The notes: generated by a model not told the origin, from the letters alone. Counted from the first letter of the stretch, positions 28,286 to 37,278 are shown. The stretch: DNA of 64,000 nt from Bacillus sp. S/N-304-OC-R1 (GCF_019749375.1 NZ_JACWFE010000026.1:1-64000), one strand, 5' to 3'. Program-made: numbers and translations.

Positions 28286-29284
28286 ATGAATACAATCCTT
28301 ATCCTAACCATTTTAATTGTTGTTTTTGCGGTCGTTTTTGATTTTATTAATGGGTTTCATGACACGGCAAACGCGATAGCAACATCCGTTTCGACAAAAG
28401 CGCTTCAACCAAGGCACGCCATTATTTTGGCTTCTGTCATGAACTTTGTTGGTGCCATGACATTCACTGGAGTGGCCAAGACGATTACAAAGGATATTGT
28501 TAATCCGTTCACTTTAGAAAATGGGTCAACAGTCATCCTTGCTGCATTGTTTGCGGCGATCATTTGGAATTTAGTCACTTGGTATTATGGAATTCCAAGC
28601 AGCTCGTCACATGCCTTAATCGGATCCATTGCTGGTGCTGCAATCGCAGCAGCTGGCTTTAACGCATTAAATTATAGCGGATTCATCGCTATCCTTAAAG
28701 CACTTATCATTTCACCACTCCTCGCCTTTGGGGTTGGATTTATCGTCTATAGTATCATCAAATTAGTCTTTAAAAATAGCAATTTATCAAAAACGAACAA
28801 ACGATTCAGACGGATCCAAATTGCCACCGCCGCTTTGCAGGCATACTCACATGGTACAAATGATGCGCAAAAGGCAATGGGAATTATTACAATGGCCTTA
28901 ATTGTTAATGGTTTTCAAAGTTCAAATGATATTCAAACATGGGTTCAATTTATTTGTGCGCTTGCGATGGCAGTAGGGACAGCCATGGGTGGATGGAAAA
29001 TCATTAAAACCGTTGGCGGCAAAATTATGAAAATCCGGCCAGTCAGCGGGGTAGCTGCTGACTTAACAGGAGCAGCCGTTATCTTTGGTGCAACTATTAT
29101 CCATATGCCTGTTAGTACAACCCATGTTATTTCTTCTTCTATTCTTGGGGTTGGCGCCTCTCACCGACTGAAGGGAGTTAAGTGGGGAACGGCACAAAGG
29201 ATGCTCATTACATGGGTGATAACGCTGCCGATTTCCGCTACTTTGGCAGCAATCTGCTATTTCATTCTTGATTTGGTGTTTTAA
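28286..29284 (+). CDS. pit: PiT-family inorganic phosphate transporter
   Basis: A 332-residue polytopic membrane protein, a low-affinity phosphate/cation symporter. Both inverted PiT signatures are present: DFINGFHDTANAIATSV near the N-terminus and AYSHGTNDAQKAMGIIT in the second half. It shows about ten membrane segments and normal length. It is co-transcribed with the DUF47 gene and followed by a strong terminator. Confidence 0.95.
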   Translation: MNTILILTILIVVFAVVFDFINGFHDTANAIATSVSTKALQPRHAIILASVMNFVGAMTFTGVAKTITKDIVNPFTLENGSTVILAALFAAIIWNLVTWYYGIPSSSSHALIGSIAGAAIAAAGFNALNYSGFIAILKALIISPLLAFGVGFIVYSIIKLVFKNSNLSKTNKRFRRIQIATAALQAYSHGTNDAQKAMGIITMALIVNGFQSSNDIQTWVQFICALAMAVGTAMGGWKIIKTVGGKIMKIRPVSGVAADLTGAAVIFGATIIHMPVSTTHVISSSILGVGASHRLKGVKWGTAQRMLITWVITLPISATLAAICYFILDLVF

Positions 29285-29287
29285 TAT

Positions 29288-29320
29288 GCAAGCCCTCCTT
29301 ATATTTTTGGAGGGCTTTTT
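29288..29320 (+). terminator. Terminator of pit operon
   Basis: AGCCCTCC and GGAGGGCT arms with a 10-base loop and a T-run on the plus strand. Confidence 0.9.
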
Positions 29321-29439
29321 GATGGGAGAAATAGTGTTCGAAAATTTGATGTTAATGGAAACCATAAAACACGGGGACTGTTCTAATATTTCTCTTAAGA
29401 TATATATCCAGACATGATTGGAGATGCGCTTGCCCCCCA

Positions 29440-29516
29440 ATTTTTCTTGTTTCAAAAAATTCCACTGTGGATAAAACAAATACACTTTTCTCCAATCAAA
29501 CGTTTGATTGAAAGTA
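29440..29516. repeat. Dispersed repeat with 18-bp palindrome, copy 2
   Basis: Matches 27404-27500, including the perfect palindrome CAATCAAACGTTTGATTG (29493-29510). It lies immediately beside the hairpin that follows repeat A. Copies 1 and 2 bracket the pit operon. Confidence 0.8.
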
Positions 29517-29563
29517 AAAAAGAAGCTTCTCAAAAGTCTAGTGACTAATGAGAAGCTTCTTTT
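29517..29563 (-). terminator. Terminator beside island repeat A
   Basis: AGAAGCTTCTCA and TGAGAAGCTTCT arms, with T-rich flanks. An almost identical hairpin follows repeat B and a related one follows repeat C, fitting copies of one gene's 3' untranslated region, possibly groEL. Confidence 0.85.
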
Positions 29564-29580
29564 AATTGGTAAGGTGTTTA

Positions 29581-29738
29581 TTACATCATTCCACCAGTAA
29601 GCTTAGAGTGTATAACATCGTTAACGAAAGGTGCAAAAAGTGCGGTAAATCAACGTTTTGGATATTTCTTACTGTAACATCTTTAACGGCGATTTACCGT
29701 TTTTTATGGGATTGCGTTAGCAAAATGTTAGCATTTTC
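29581..29738 (-). repeat. Island-junction direct repeat A (putative att site)
   Basis: First of four ~140-bp repeats. Shared elements on the plus strand: AGAGTGT(A/G)TAA, ATCGTTAACG, GCGGTAAATCAACGTTTTGG, GTAACATCTTTAACG, GATTTACCGTTTTTTATGGG and ATTGCGTTAGCAAAATGTTA. It contains the inverted pair GGTAAATC/GATTTACC and repeated GTTAGCA. On the minus strand the adjoining codons read Gly-Gly-Met-Met-stop (stop 29581-29583), the typical GroEL end. I infer an integration site. Confidence 0.82.
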
Positions 29739-29859
29739 ACTTCAAGATTCTGCCAGCTAGGTAATCAAAAGTGTAATCTACAGCTTTTAGTAACGTCGAT
29801 ATAAACCATATACTCAATATGTGAGAGAAAAAGCTTCGCTGTTAAAAAACGGAAGCTGC

Positions 29860-29895
29860 CCCAATTTTAATTTGAGACAGCCCTTTTTTATGAAT
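29860..29895. terminator. Weak hairpin near RidA-gene end
   Basis: GCTGCCCCAA and TTTGAGACAGC arms (imperfect) followed by CCTTTTTT on the plus strand, about 80 bp from the end of the RidA gene. Confidence 0.4.
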
Positions 29896-29972
29896 AGGAT
29901 ATGCGATTTCGCATTCACCATCGGCAATAACAAGTCACTTTGATAGTCCCTGTATTTACAAACAAATGCCTG

Positions 29973-31244
29973 TTATGCTTTTGGAGGTGTTCCTTCAGCG
30001 TTTGATACAACTGCATCGATTTGGATTAAAGCATCTTGAGGTAAAGCTGATACGCCAACTGTTCTTCGTGCAGGAACACCGCCTGGGAAGAATGTTTTGT
30101 AAGCTTCGTTTACAGCATCAAGATCTGCAATATTTTTAAGGAAGATATTTACTTTAACCACATCTTCCATAACATGGTCGATACTTTCTACAATTGCCTT
30201 GATATTTTTCAAGCACTGTTCAGCCTGCTCTTTTACACCACCAGCTACTAATTCACCAGTTTTTGGATCCAAAGGTAATTGAGCTGAAAGGTGATTGTAA
30301 TGAGAGAACGCTACAGTTTGTGTAGATAAAGAACACTTTGGTGCATTTTCAGTGTTGTTTGCCCATATAACGATTCCATGTCTGTCTTCAATAGCTTGTG
30401 GAGGTGTACCGTCTCCGTGAGAAACTACTGCTTCAATTTGTACTAAAGCATCCATTGGTAAAGCAGATGCTGCCACTACTGTACGTGCAGGAACATAAGC
30501 TACAGCTCTAGCGATAGCTGAATCTGGGAAGAATGTTGAATAAACTTCATTTACCGCATCAATATCAGTTAGGTCTTTAAGGAAGATATTGATTTTCACA
30601 ATATCGTCAAAAGGAACGTCAATACTTTCTAAAATTGCTTTAATATTTTTTAAGCACTGTCCAGCCTGCTCTTTTACACCGCCAATTACTAATCTACCCG
30701 TTTTTGGATCGATAGGTAATTGAGCTGAAAGGTTATTGTAATGAGAGAAAGACACAGTTTGTGTAGATAGAACACATGTTGGCGCATTTGGCGTGTTATT
30801 TGTAAGCTTAATAAGGTCGCCTGCTTGTGGTGCATTTGGAATAGTACCTTCACCGTTTGATACAAGTGCTTCAATTTGCACTAAAGCATCCATAGGTAAA
30901 GCTGCAACTGCAACTGTTGTACGTGTAGGAACATAAGTTGGGAAGAATGTTTTAAAAACTTCGTCTACAGCGTCAACATCTTTAATATTCTTAACGAATA
31001 CAGTGATTCGAACAATATCGCTCATAACATGATCAATGCTGTCTACAATTGCCTTGATATTTTTAAAGCACTGTTCAGCCTGCTCTTTTATACCACCAGC
31101 TACCAATTTACCAGTTTTCGGTTCGATAGGTAATTGAGCTGAAAGATTATTGTAATGCGAAAAAGCTACAGTTTGTGAATATAGACCGTTACCGTTTGGA
31201 GCATTTTCCGTATTTCTTGCTAATACTGCGTTATAGCCGCTCAT
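29973..31244 (-). CDS. Triple-domain RidA/YjgF-family protein
   Basis: A 423-residue protein made of three tandem RidA (YjgF) domains at about 1-135, 150-275 and 290-423. Each repeats TVAFSHYNNLSAQLP, VKEQAEQCLKNIKAI and a PARTTVAVAALPMDALVQIEA-like end. The Arg and Glu corresponding to the deaminase active site (R in P(A/T)RxTV, E in QIEA) are present in all three; the last domain has QIDA. Classical RidA is a homotrimer of ~130-residue subunits with active sites at interfaces, so this looks like a covalent trimer. It hydrolyses reactive enamines/imines if active. It lies in island A-B. Confidence 0.85.
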   Translation of the reverse strand: MSGYNAVLARNTENAPNGNGLYSQTVAFSHYNNLSAQLPIEPKTGKLVAGGIKEQAEQCFKNIKAIVDSIDHVMSDIVRITVFVKNIKDVDAVDEVFKTFFPTYVPTRTTVAVAALPMDALVQIEALVSNGEGTIPNAPQAGDLIKLTNNTPNAPTCVLSTQTVSFSHYNNLSAQLPIDPKTGRLVIGGVKEQAGQCLKNIKAILESIDVPFDDIVKINIFLKDLTDIDAVNEVYSTFFPDSAIARAVAYVPARTVVAASALPMDALVQIEAVVSHGDGTPPQAIEDRHGIVIWANNTENAPKCSLSTQTVAFSHYNHLSAQLPLDPKTGELVAGGVKEQAEQCLKNIKAIVESIDHVMEDVVKVNIFLKNIADLDAVNEAYKTFFPGGVPARRTVGVSALPQDALIQIDAVVSNAEGTPPKA

Positions 31245-31460
31245 AATAGTATTCCCCTTTTAGATAATTTTTTTTATAGATTTATGTATTAACTCATGTT
31301 TCGCACCGAAAAAACCGGTCTAAACCATTAAAAATGGTTTATTCTGTAGAAATGCGAGGAATATTAATTAGTTTAACCTTGCAACTTAACTATAAAATAT
31401 AGGGCATTACAGGCGAATAAAACTGTAAGGAGATACATTGCAAAAAGATTAAATTATATA

Positions 31461-31498
31461 AAAACTCCCGTATTGCTCATTTGCAATACGGGAGTTTT
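31461..31498. terminator. Strong bidirectional hairpin
   Basis: AAAACTCCCGTATTG and CAATACGGGAGTTTT are a perfect 15-bp stem with a loop of 8. It isolates the RidA gene from the neighbouring gene in island A-B. Confidence 0.85.
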
Positions 31499-31499
31499 A

Positions 31500-31886
31500 G
31501 GTTTATTTCAGATTCGGTTCCACCTATATGTTTCTAGATGCTTTTCAACATATTGGATTAGATCCATTAACTACAATATGTTGATCCTATCGTCATTAAG
31601 AATTGTCAAAACAGAATGGCAAGGCTGCTTCCCATATATGGTCTTTGATGCGACCGACACGGAACAACAAGCATACGAGAGGTCTTTTGGACTGGCTTGG
31701 TGAAGTGCCTTGCTATACGCATTACGTCCGTTAATGTTATTTGGGAATATACACCAGTGTTTAGTGCAACCTACCAACGCTAGCGTAGGTAAGCAGCCCA
31801 CCTAGCGTTTCGACTACTCCTGATATACTACGAGTAGATTTCCATGTTCGCCCTTAAATTTTTACATGTTAATTTCCAACTTACAA
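31500..31886. other. Non-coding stretch with local GC-rich hairpins
   Basis: About 390 bp without a convincing gene. Around 31765-31820 there are repeated CGCTAG words and a CTACC…GGTAG-type hairpin (CCTACCAACGCTAGCGTAGG). Short frames on both strands lack ribosome sites and family features. It may be a decayed mobile element end or a structured RNA; I cannot assign it. Confidence 0.3.
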
Positions 31887-33422
31887 TCACGACACTAACT
31901 CAGCCTCTTCCATTGCCAGTGTCTGGTTATATTCCTCAGCTAACATGGTTGTTATAAATTCCACTGTCGGGTCTATTTCCTCTACCATCTCTCTAAGGGT
32001 TTCAATATTTGTTTTAAAGAATTCTTTCCTGTAGTTTACTTTGTTCACTCTTTGTTGACTCAACATTTTATGCAACTTGTTTTCCAATCCAACGGCATCA
32101 TCACTGAATACCATTGCATGCACATCAAATTTGAATGGAACTGAGGCACTCCCTAATTCGTCTACTCGCTCCTGTGGATCCATTCTTCTTGTCATTCCAA
32201 TTTTAAACATCTGTTCGCCAAAGGATCCAAGGTTGGAAATGATATAGACATATCCTGCTTTGCCTAGTGTAAGGCTAGCGATTTCCTCCTTTTTGCCATT
32301 AATTTTTGAAACCTGTAGGTCCAATTCTTTTAGCCGTTCCTCTAATTGACTCACCTTTTCTATATCTGTTTCCTCTTCGAGCAACTTTTTGTTCCTAGCA
32401 ATTTCAACAAAAAACTTTTCCTCCTCTTTTTCCAATCTCTTCTTTTCTTCTGCAAGTTTCTTTCTTTCCTCGGCTTCTTGCCTCATCTGTTCCTTAATCA
32501 TTCTTTGCTCTTCTTTTTCTCGTTCTCTATATACATAATACTTATACTCAATGTTGATTAATTCAACATACAGTGGCTCTATTTCATTTAAGAACCTTGT
32601 AATAGTGGGCAGAATAGACATATTACCGGTAGCACAAAGGGATAGATACTTTGTAATAATATCTTTTACTGACTGGACAGCTTCATCGAGCTTGTTATAT
32701 CTTAGTTGTAAAAGTAAAATTTGAATTTCAGCTTGTAGCCCAATAGCCATCAGATTATAAATGGTTTTATTACCTTTAGTTGTATACCTGTCTTCGTATT
32801 TACTCAGGACATTTTGAATCTCTTTGTTGGTGTCATTGGATAATTTTCTTAGCTCTTTGGAGTTATCTGAGTGTAAATGTAATCTAATTACTGTACCAAG
32901 CAATCTTTCTTCATCTAACTCCTTACTCAATTGCTCAAGTTGCTGGTTTACAGAATTAAAATTAATTGTATGAGGAAATCGCTCTTCAAAGTTTTTCAAT
33001 CCTAGGAGATCTGCTTTAAATTTTCTAGCTTGATTTTTGTATCTTTCCACTTCTTTTACCAACTTATTTTGTTCCTGGGTAAGCTCGTCTATGTTCGTTT
33101 GATATTCCGTCACTTTTTTAACTATATCAGCTATGCTATTTGTTGATTCCTGTACAATCTTTTCAGCTTCTTCCCTCGCATTCGTCAGAATTGATTCTCG
33201 TTCTCTACTAACCTCTTCTTCAAAGCTAGTCTTCAAACCTTGTATAAATGAATCTTGATCATTAATAATTGCATTATTTTCTTCAATCATATTACTGATA
33301 TTTTCCAAATCTTCATTTAGCTTTTCTAGCTTTTCTTCTTTTTCCTTAATAGGCATATTAAACAATTCATTTTCTTGCAAACTTTTATTAAAGGCACTTC
33401 GCTTTTTTGATTGAACAACCAA
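31887..33422 (-). CDS. DUF4041 / GIY-YIG (T5orf172) nuclease-like protein
   Basis: From ATG 33422 the protein has 511 residues: coiled coils (1-120), a DUF4041 region, a long charged coiled coil (300-370) and a C-terminal GIY-YIG domain of the T5orf172/MUG113 type. The latter has YVYIISNLGSFG, FKIGMTRRMDPQERVDEL and a catalytic-type Glu in VGLENKLHKML (residues ~385-490). The same frame is open upstream to about 33534 and encodes a clear membrane segment (IFILTIFGILVVPLILAIIL). AAAAGGAG precedes only non-standard codons there (CTG, ATT), so the real product may be membrane-anchored. Related proteins occur in phages and defence islands. Role unproven. Confidence 0.78.
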   Translation of the reverse strand: MVVQSKKRSAFNKSLQENELFNMPIKEKEEKLEKLNEDLENISNMIEENNAIINDQDSFIQGLKTSFEEEVSRERESILTNAREEAEKIVQESTNSIADIVKKVTEYQTNIDELTQEQNKLVKEVERYKNQARKFKADLLGLKNFEERFPHTINFNSVNQQLEQLSKELDEERLLGTVIRLHLHSDNSKELRKLSNDTNKEIQNVLSKYEDRYTTKGNKTIYNLMAIGLQAEIQILLLQLRYNKLDEAVQSVKDIITKYLSLCATGNMSILPTITRFLNEIEPLYVELINIEYKYYVYREREKEEQRMIKEQMRQEAEERKKLAEEKKRLEKEEEKFFVEIARNKKLLEEETDIEKVSQLEERLKELDLQVSKINGKKEEIASLTLGKAGYVYIISNLGSFGEQMFKIGMTRRMDPQERVDELGSASVPFKFDVHAMVFSDDAVGLENKLHKMLSQQRVNKVNYRKEFFKTNIETLREMVEEIDPTVEFITTMLAEEYNQTLAMEEAELVS

Positions 33423-33789
33423 TAGAATAATAGCTAAGATTAAAGGTACGACAAGTATACCAAAAATAGTTAGAATAAAAATCGTTGGTGTTGAGTACCA
33501 CCACTCATCTTTATTATGTTTAATTTCAATCAGCTCCTTTTTTAGAATTAAACTTACAACGGATATTTGGCAAATATACGAAAAATATCGCCTATTGATT
33601 CCCTAATGATAATCTTCTCCAAATTAGTGAACAAATTCTTCCCCATGAACAAGGGGGATAAATTTTTGTTTAATTTACAATGATTCCGGAATTTCCACCT
33701 CCTAAAAAATACCTAATTCTATATTAGCATAAAGGCCATTGTAGGGTAGGAAGAAATTTAAAACCTAACGCCCTAATGTTTACTGGAAC

Positions 33790-33880
33790 GCCCCGATTAT
33801 TCTTGTTTCACAGTAATGTTCCAAATATTGCTTTAAATAAAGTCATAGTATTATTAATCAAAAGATTGATTAACGGTAAA
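33790..33880. repeat. Dispersed repeat, diverged copy 3
   Basis: Shares TTCTTGTTTCACA, TTCCA and a degenerate palindrome (TTAATCAAAAGATTGATTAA) with the copies at 27404 and 29440, and is followed by the same AAAAAGAAGCTTCTC hairpin as copy 2. Confidence 0.6.
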
Positions 33881-33881
33881 A

Positions 33882-33927
33882 AAGAAGCTTCTCGAAAGTA
33901 TAGTGATGACTATCGAGAAGCTTCTTT
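33882..33927 (-). terminator. Terminator beside island repeat B
   Basis: AAAGAAGCTTCTCG and CGAGAAGCTTCTTT arms. It is nearly identical to the hairpin beside repeat A. Confidence 0.85.
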
Positions 33928-33949
33928 TATTTAGTCAGGCACTTCATGC

Positions 33950-34092
33950 TGCCCCTAAGGTGAGTGTGTGTAATTTCTTTAACGAGAGGTGCAATAAACG
34001 CGGTAAATCAACGTTTTGGATATTGTTGACTACATCTTTAACGGGAAATTACTGTTCTTCATTGGAATTACGTTAGCAAAATGATAGCAAAT
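33950..34092 (-). repeat. Island-junction direct repeat B (putative att site)
   Basis: Second copy: CCCTAAGGTGAGTGTGTGTAA, TTTAACGAGAGGTGCAATAA, GCGGTAAATCAACGTTTTGG, ACATCTTTAACGGGAAATTA and TACGTTAGCAAAATGATAGC. The neighbouring Gly-Gly-Met-Met codons are degenerate here (minus strand GGC AGC ATG AAG). Confidence 0.8.
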
Positions 34093-34422
34093 AGTTGAAG
34101 TAAAAAATCGGTTAACAGTACTTTTCCAATAAAAATACCCACCTCCCGTTTAATTTGCCTTAAAAAGAGGCTACATCTGGATCAGCAGTATGAGATTGCT
34201 TTGGGAATAGGAATCCTGTGGTGTAAGGTGACGATTGTCCATACTAATCGAAAAGCTTTTTCAATTTCAACCGCAGCACGACGTGCATCTTCTACGGTTC
34301 GCTTACCAGTCACGAAGTCGTTCATCAAGTTTAATGCCATAAAATTCGTGAACCCCTGGTGCCTCCCAATATATTAAAGTATTACCGTACCGGGTCAGGC
34401 TCACTAGCCACAATGTGAAACT
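34093..34422. other. Short non-genic stretch with a possible small ORF
   Basis: Lies between repeat B and the DUF2075 gene. It holds a 52-codon minus-strand frame at 34182-34340 (MALNLMNDFVTGKRTVEDAR… ending IPKAISYC) with plausible codon use, moderately GC-rich, and GGGAGG about 25 bases upstream. It may be a remnant of a larger gene. No family recognised. Confidence 0.3.
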
Positions 34423-36048
34423 CTATTTGATGATATTATTTTGAAGTTTTAATAACCTCGATCTTAACTTCGGATCACTAGCATAAATATACAACCCACG
34501 TATTCCTCTCTTCATGAGAACATTAAGAGAATTTAATATAATTTTTTCCTTTACCTCATCACTATTTTGAAATTCATCTTTACCTCTAAACGCTTCCGTA
34601 TCCTTATAATTATTTATTAAAATTTTTAATTCATCTGTGCGTTCATCATATGAGATTGATGGCCCCAGAATAACACCTACATAATTTAAATCGAAACCTT
34701 GAATTGTATAAATAGATCCAACTTCCCGTATTGTATCTGCTTTCTCAGCCCATGTAACATTTCCATAATCTCCATTCCAAGGAAGTTTAAAATCATCTTC
34801 TTCTACGTAATAATCTTGATTGTCCTTCTTATGTATATAATCAAATGTAGATACAATTCTTGCTAACCCATATTCCTTATTCATTTCATGTATAACATCG
34901 TACATATCAGTTGCCGACCCAAAAATTCTAAAATCATATTCAGGGTCTTTTGGTATTTTATTAATCTTCTTTTCAATAAACTGGTCAATCCAATTAACCA
35001 TGTCATTATTTGCCTGCATACGGAATTGGTTAGTTAGCTTATAAGTAGGTTCAGTATTGTAATTACCTATAATAGAATGAAGTCTTTCTTCATCCCAGTA
35101 GCTCTTCATCTTTAAAACTTGCTTATCATCATAAACTGCAATAACAATCTTGCTATGTCTAATAATCTCTTGTAGTTGATTTTCCTCAACAAAATTATTA
35201 TAAGGATCAGGCTTTGTTAATAATAAATGTGCTTCATCAACTAATACAACATCAGCCTTCTTCATCAGTTTTTTTCGCTGATTAATAAAGGATGTTGGTT
35301 TTTCAAAATTCTTTTTTGTGAGTGCTTTGACATTACCAGCTATTTTCTTGTATGTTTTTAGCATCTCTGTATGATTGACTAGTAAATAATTATTGCTTTT
35401 ATACAATGGTGATGATTTTTCCTTTGATAACTCTTGGATTTTATTAATAACAGAACTTAATACAACACTCTTTCCTACCCCCGCTTCTCCTTTAATTAAG
35501 AAGACATAAGGCTCATCATCATTAATGTGCTGCTTGCATACCTCAATAATCTTTTGCTGAAGTTCCAACTGTTCTATGGATAATTCCTTGAATGGAGAAA
35601 GCTTGAATATATCCTTATTTTCAATCGTATATCTAGAATTATCTACAATATCTCTATTTAAAAGCTCGTCCCATATGTCTTCAAACAATTCCTCATTAAA
35701 GAATTTTTTTTCATAATAATTGTGCATAACACTATTAACAGTTTGACTCTTGTTTTGTAATTTGTATCGCTCATCTGCTAGAAAATAATTAATCAACTTT
35801 GTTTCGATATTGTAAGTTGCAGATCTATTAAACTTTTCATGAATGATCAGGGACATTTTCTTCAATGATTTTCTTTCAATATTATTTAAGTGATCCCTCA
35901 TACGATTTCTTACTGCCACAGTTTCACCGATATAGACCGTTGTATCATTATTCAAGAAGTAAACTACAGGATAATCAGTATAATACCCATTAATACTGTC
36001 TATGGATGACTTGTCAAAAGGCATTGTTTTTATATCTACTTTACTCAT
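34423..36048 (-). CDS. GIY-YIG plus DUF2075 P-loop ATPase/helicase-like protein
   Basis: A 541-residue two-domain protein. The N-terminus (20-105) is GIY-YIG-like: YPVVYFLNNDTTVYIGET, RNRMRDHL, and Glu in NIETKLINYFL. From about 150 a DUF2075 (Schlafen-type superfamily 1) ATPase follows, with Walker A GEAGVGKS (~183), Walker B VVLVDEAHLLL and late motifs YTIQGFDLNYVGVILG. The fusion suggests an ATP-driven nuclease acting on nucleic acid. It lies 58 bp after the MazG-like gene, probably one operon, alone in island B-C. A defence function is inferred from context. Confidence 0.85.
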   Translation of the reverse strand: MSKVDIKTMPFDKSSIDSINGYYTDYPVVYFLNNDTTVYIGETVAVRNRMRDHLNNIERKSLKKMSLIIHEKFNRSATYNIETKLINYFLADERYKLQNKSQTVNSVMHNYYEKKFFNEELFEDIWDELLNRDIVDNSRYTIENKDIFKLSPFKELSIEQLELQQKIIEVCKQHINDDEPYVFLIKGEAGVGKSVVLSSVINKIQELSKEKSSPLYKSNNYLLVNHTEMLKTYKKIAGNVKALTKKNFEKPTSFINQRKKLMKKADVVLVDEAHLLLTKPDPYNNFVEENQLQEIIRHSKIVIAVYDDKQVLKMKSYWDEERLHSIIGNYNTEPTYKLTNQFRMQANNDMVNWIDQFIEKKINKIPKDPEYDFRIFGSATDMYDVIHEMNKEYGLARIVSTFDYIHKKDNQDYYVEEDDFKLPWNGDYGNVTWAEKADTIREVGSIYTIQGFDLNYVGVILGPSISYDERTDELKILINNYKDTEAFRGKDEFQNSDEVKEKIILNSLNVLMKRGIRGLYIYASDPKLRSRLLKLQNNIIK

Positions 36049-36106
36049 ATTGCATTCTACCTACCTCCTGATTCCTGGCATATCAAAATTGACCTATTAC
36101 TTATTA

Positions 36107-36409
36107 CTACTTCTTCCGTATTACTGGGTATTTTAAAGCATTCTTTTCCATTTTCTTTAATGCTTCCTCTTCCAAATCTACATTCATTTTTTCCGATAGC
36201 TGAAGAAGATAGATAAATACATCTGCCATTTCTTCTTTAATATTCTGTCTAGAATGAGCAACAGCCTCTTCACTACTTCTCCACTGAAAATTTTCTAATA
36301 GTTCATTAGCCTCCAGAGATATGGAAATAGCTAAATCCTTTTCATTGTGATAAGAAGCCCATCCCCTATCATCTCTAAACTCAATGATTTTTTGCATTAA
36401 ATCTTTCAT
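36107..36409 (-). CDS. MazG-like nucleotide pyrophosphohydrolase
   Basis: A 100-residue all-alpha NTP pyrophosphohydrolase of the MazG/MazG-like type. The metal-binding pattern is visible as SLEANELLENF and KEEMADVFIYLL (ExxxE…ExxxD). It would hydrolyse (d)NTPs to monophosphates. It is the first gene of a two-gene unit with the GIY-YIG/DUF2075 protein, and could act on nucleotide pools during phage infection. Pairing and role are inferences. Confidence 0.88.
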   Translation of the reverse strand: MKDLMQKIIEFRDDRGWASYHNEKDLAISISLEANELLENFQWRSSEEAVAHSRQNIKEEMADVFIYLLQLSEKMNVDLEEEALKKMEKNALKYPVIRKK

Positions 36410-36820
36410 TTAAAGCCCACCCAGTTTGAATTCTATTTTTGTAAATATATTCTATTTTATCACTTGTTTTATTGTGATTGTAAGTTATTACCCTATTTTA
36501 CACTGCTGAAATTAAAGACTTTAACAGAAAAATATATCTAGATACTAACTTAAAGGATCATGAATATTGAGACAGTACAACGGATGGTGTCAGTCCCACA
36601 GGAAGAATAATTTCACGAAAAGCATTATTAATCAAAAAGAATCCGACAAAGTTTTGCTAAAAACAATTTAACATAGAAAAAGAGTGGACTGCCTTGTTTT
36701 TGAAAACAACCAAGGATTACGTCTGGAGCATGGCTCCTCGGCTATGATGCATATCCCCAGTTAAATATAGTACGACGTACCGGATGCATAGTGTACGCTA
36801 GACTTTAAAAAGCATGAAAA
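36410..36820. other. Gene-free stretch right of MazG-like gene
   Basis: About 410 bp, AT-rich next to the MazG-like start (promoter expected) and more GC-rich at 36700-36800. I see no convincing gene, tRNA or repeat here. Confidence 0.35.
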
Positions 36821-36870
36821 AAGAGGCTTTCCACAAGTTTGCAAAACTCATGGAAAACCTCTAATTTTTT
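36818..36870 (-). terminator. Terminator beside island repeat C
   Basis: AGAGGCTTTCCA and TGGAAAACCTCT arms with a T-run on either side; the same position relative to the repeat as the hairpins at A and B. Confidence 0.8.
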
Positions 36871-36956
36871 TGGAGACTATATGTTACTCAAACGTTACCC
36901 TTTTTAGGTGTAAGAAAGGTTATTAATTTTGATATAACAAGGTTTTAAACCCCCTA

Positions 36957-37110
36957 TTACATCATGCCGCCCCTAAGGTGAGAGTGTGTAATATCGTTAA
37001 CAAGAGGAGCAAAAAACGCGGTAAATCAACATTTTGGATATTATTTACTGTAATATCTTTAACGTAGATTTACCGTTTTTTATGGGATTGCGTTAGCATA
37101 ATGTTAGCAA
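36957..37110 (-). repeat. Island-junction direct repeat C (putative att site)
   Basis: Third copy: CCCTAAGGTGAGAGTGTGTAA, ATCGTTAACAAGAGGAGC, GCGGTAAATCAACATTTTGG, GTAATATCTTTAACG, GATTTACCGTTTTTTATGGG and TTGCGTTAGCATAATGTTAG. The minus strand reads …AGG GGC GGC ATG ATG TAA (Gly-Gly-Met-Met-stop, stop 36957-36959), matching a GroEL tail. It marks the left end of the 27-kb island. Confidence 0.82.
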
Positions 37111-37278
37111 TCTTATTGCTATACATTATTGTTTGTTCACACATCCGACATGGCATGAATAGTGTTCTCAGATTTAATGGTGTAGTGGTGTTTACCTTTT
37201 ACTTAGCTTTTTATTACTTTTAAGCCTATCTGGCTCAGATGATGAAATAGCATTCCTTTTTATTATAAAGCTTTTTAA

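Noticed and set aside
29581-29738. tRNA-gene fragment as the integration target
   Set aside because: The repeat has no cloverleaf or CCA end; the adjoining codons match a GroEL tail better.
31473-31801. Short proteins on both strands
   Set aside because: They overlap each other, one begins inside a terminator, and neither has a ribosome site.
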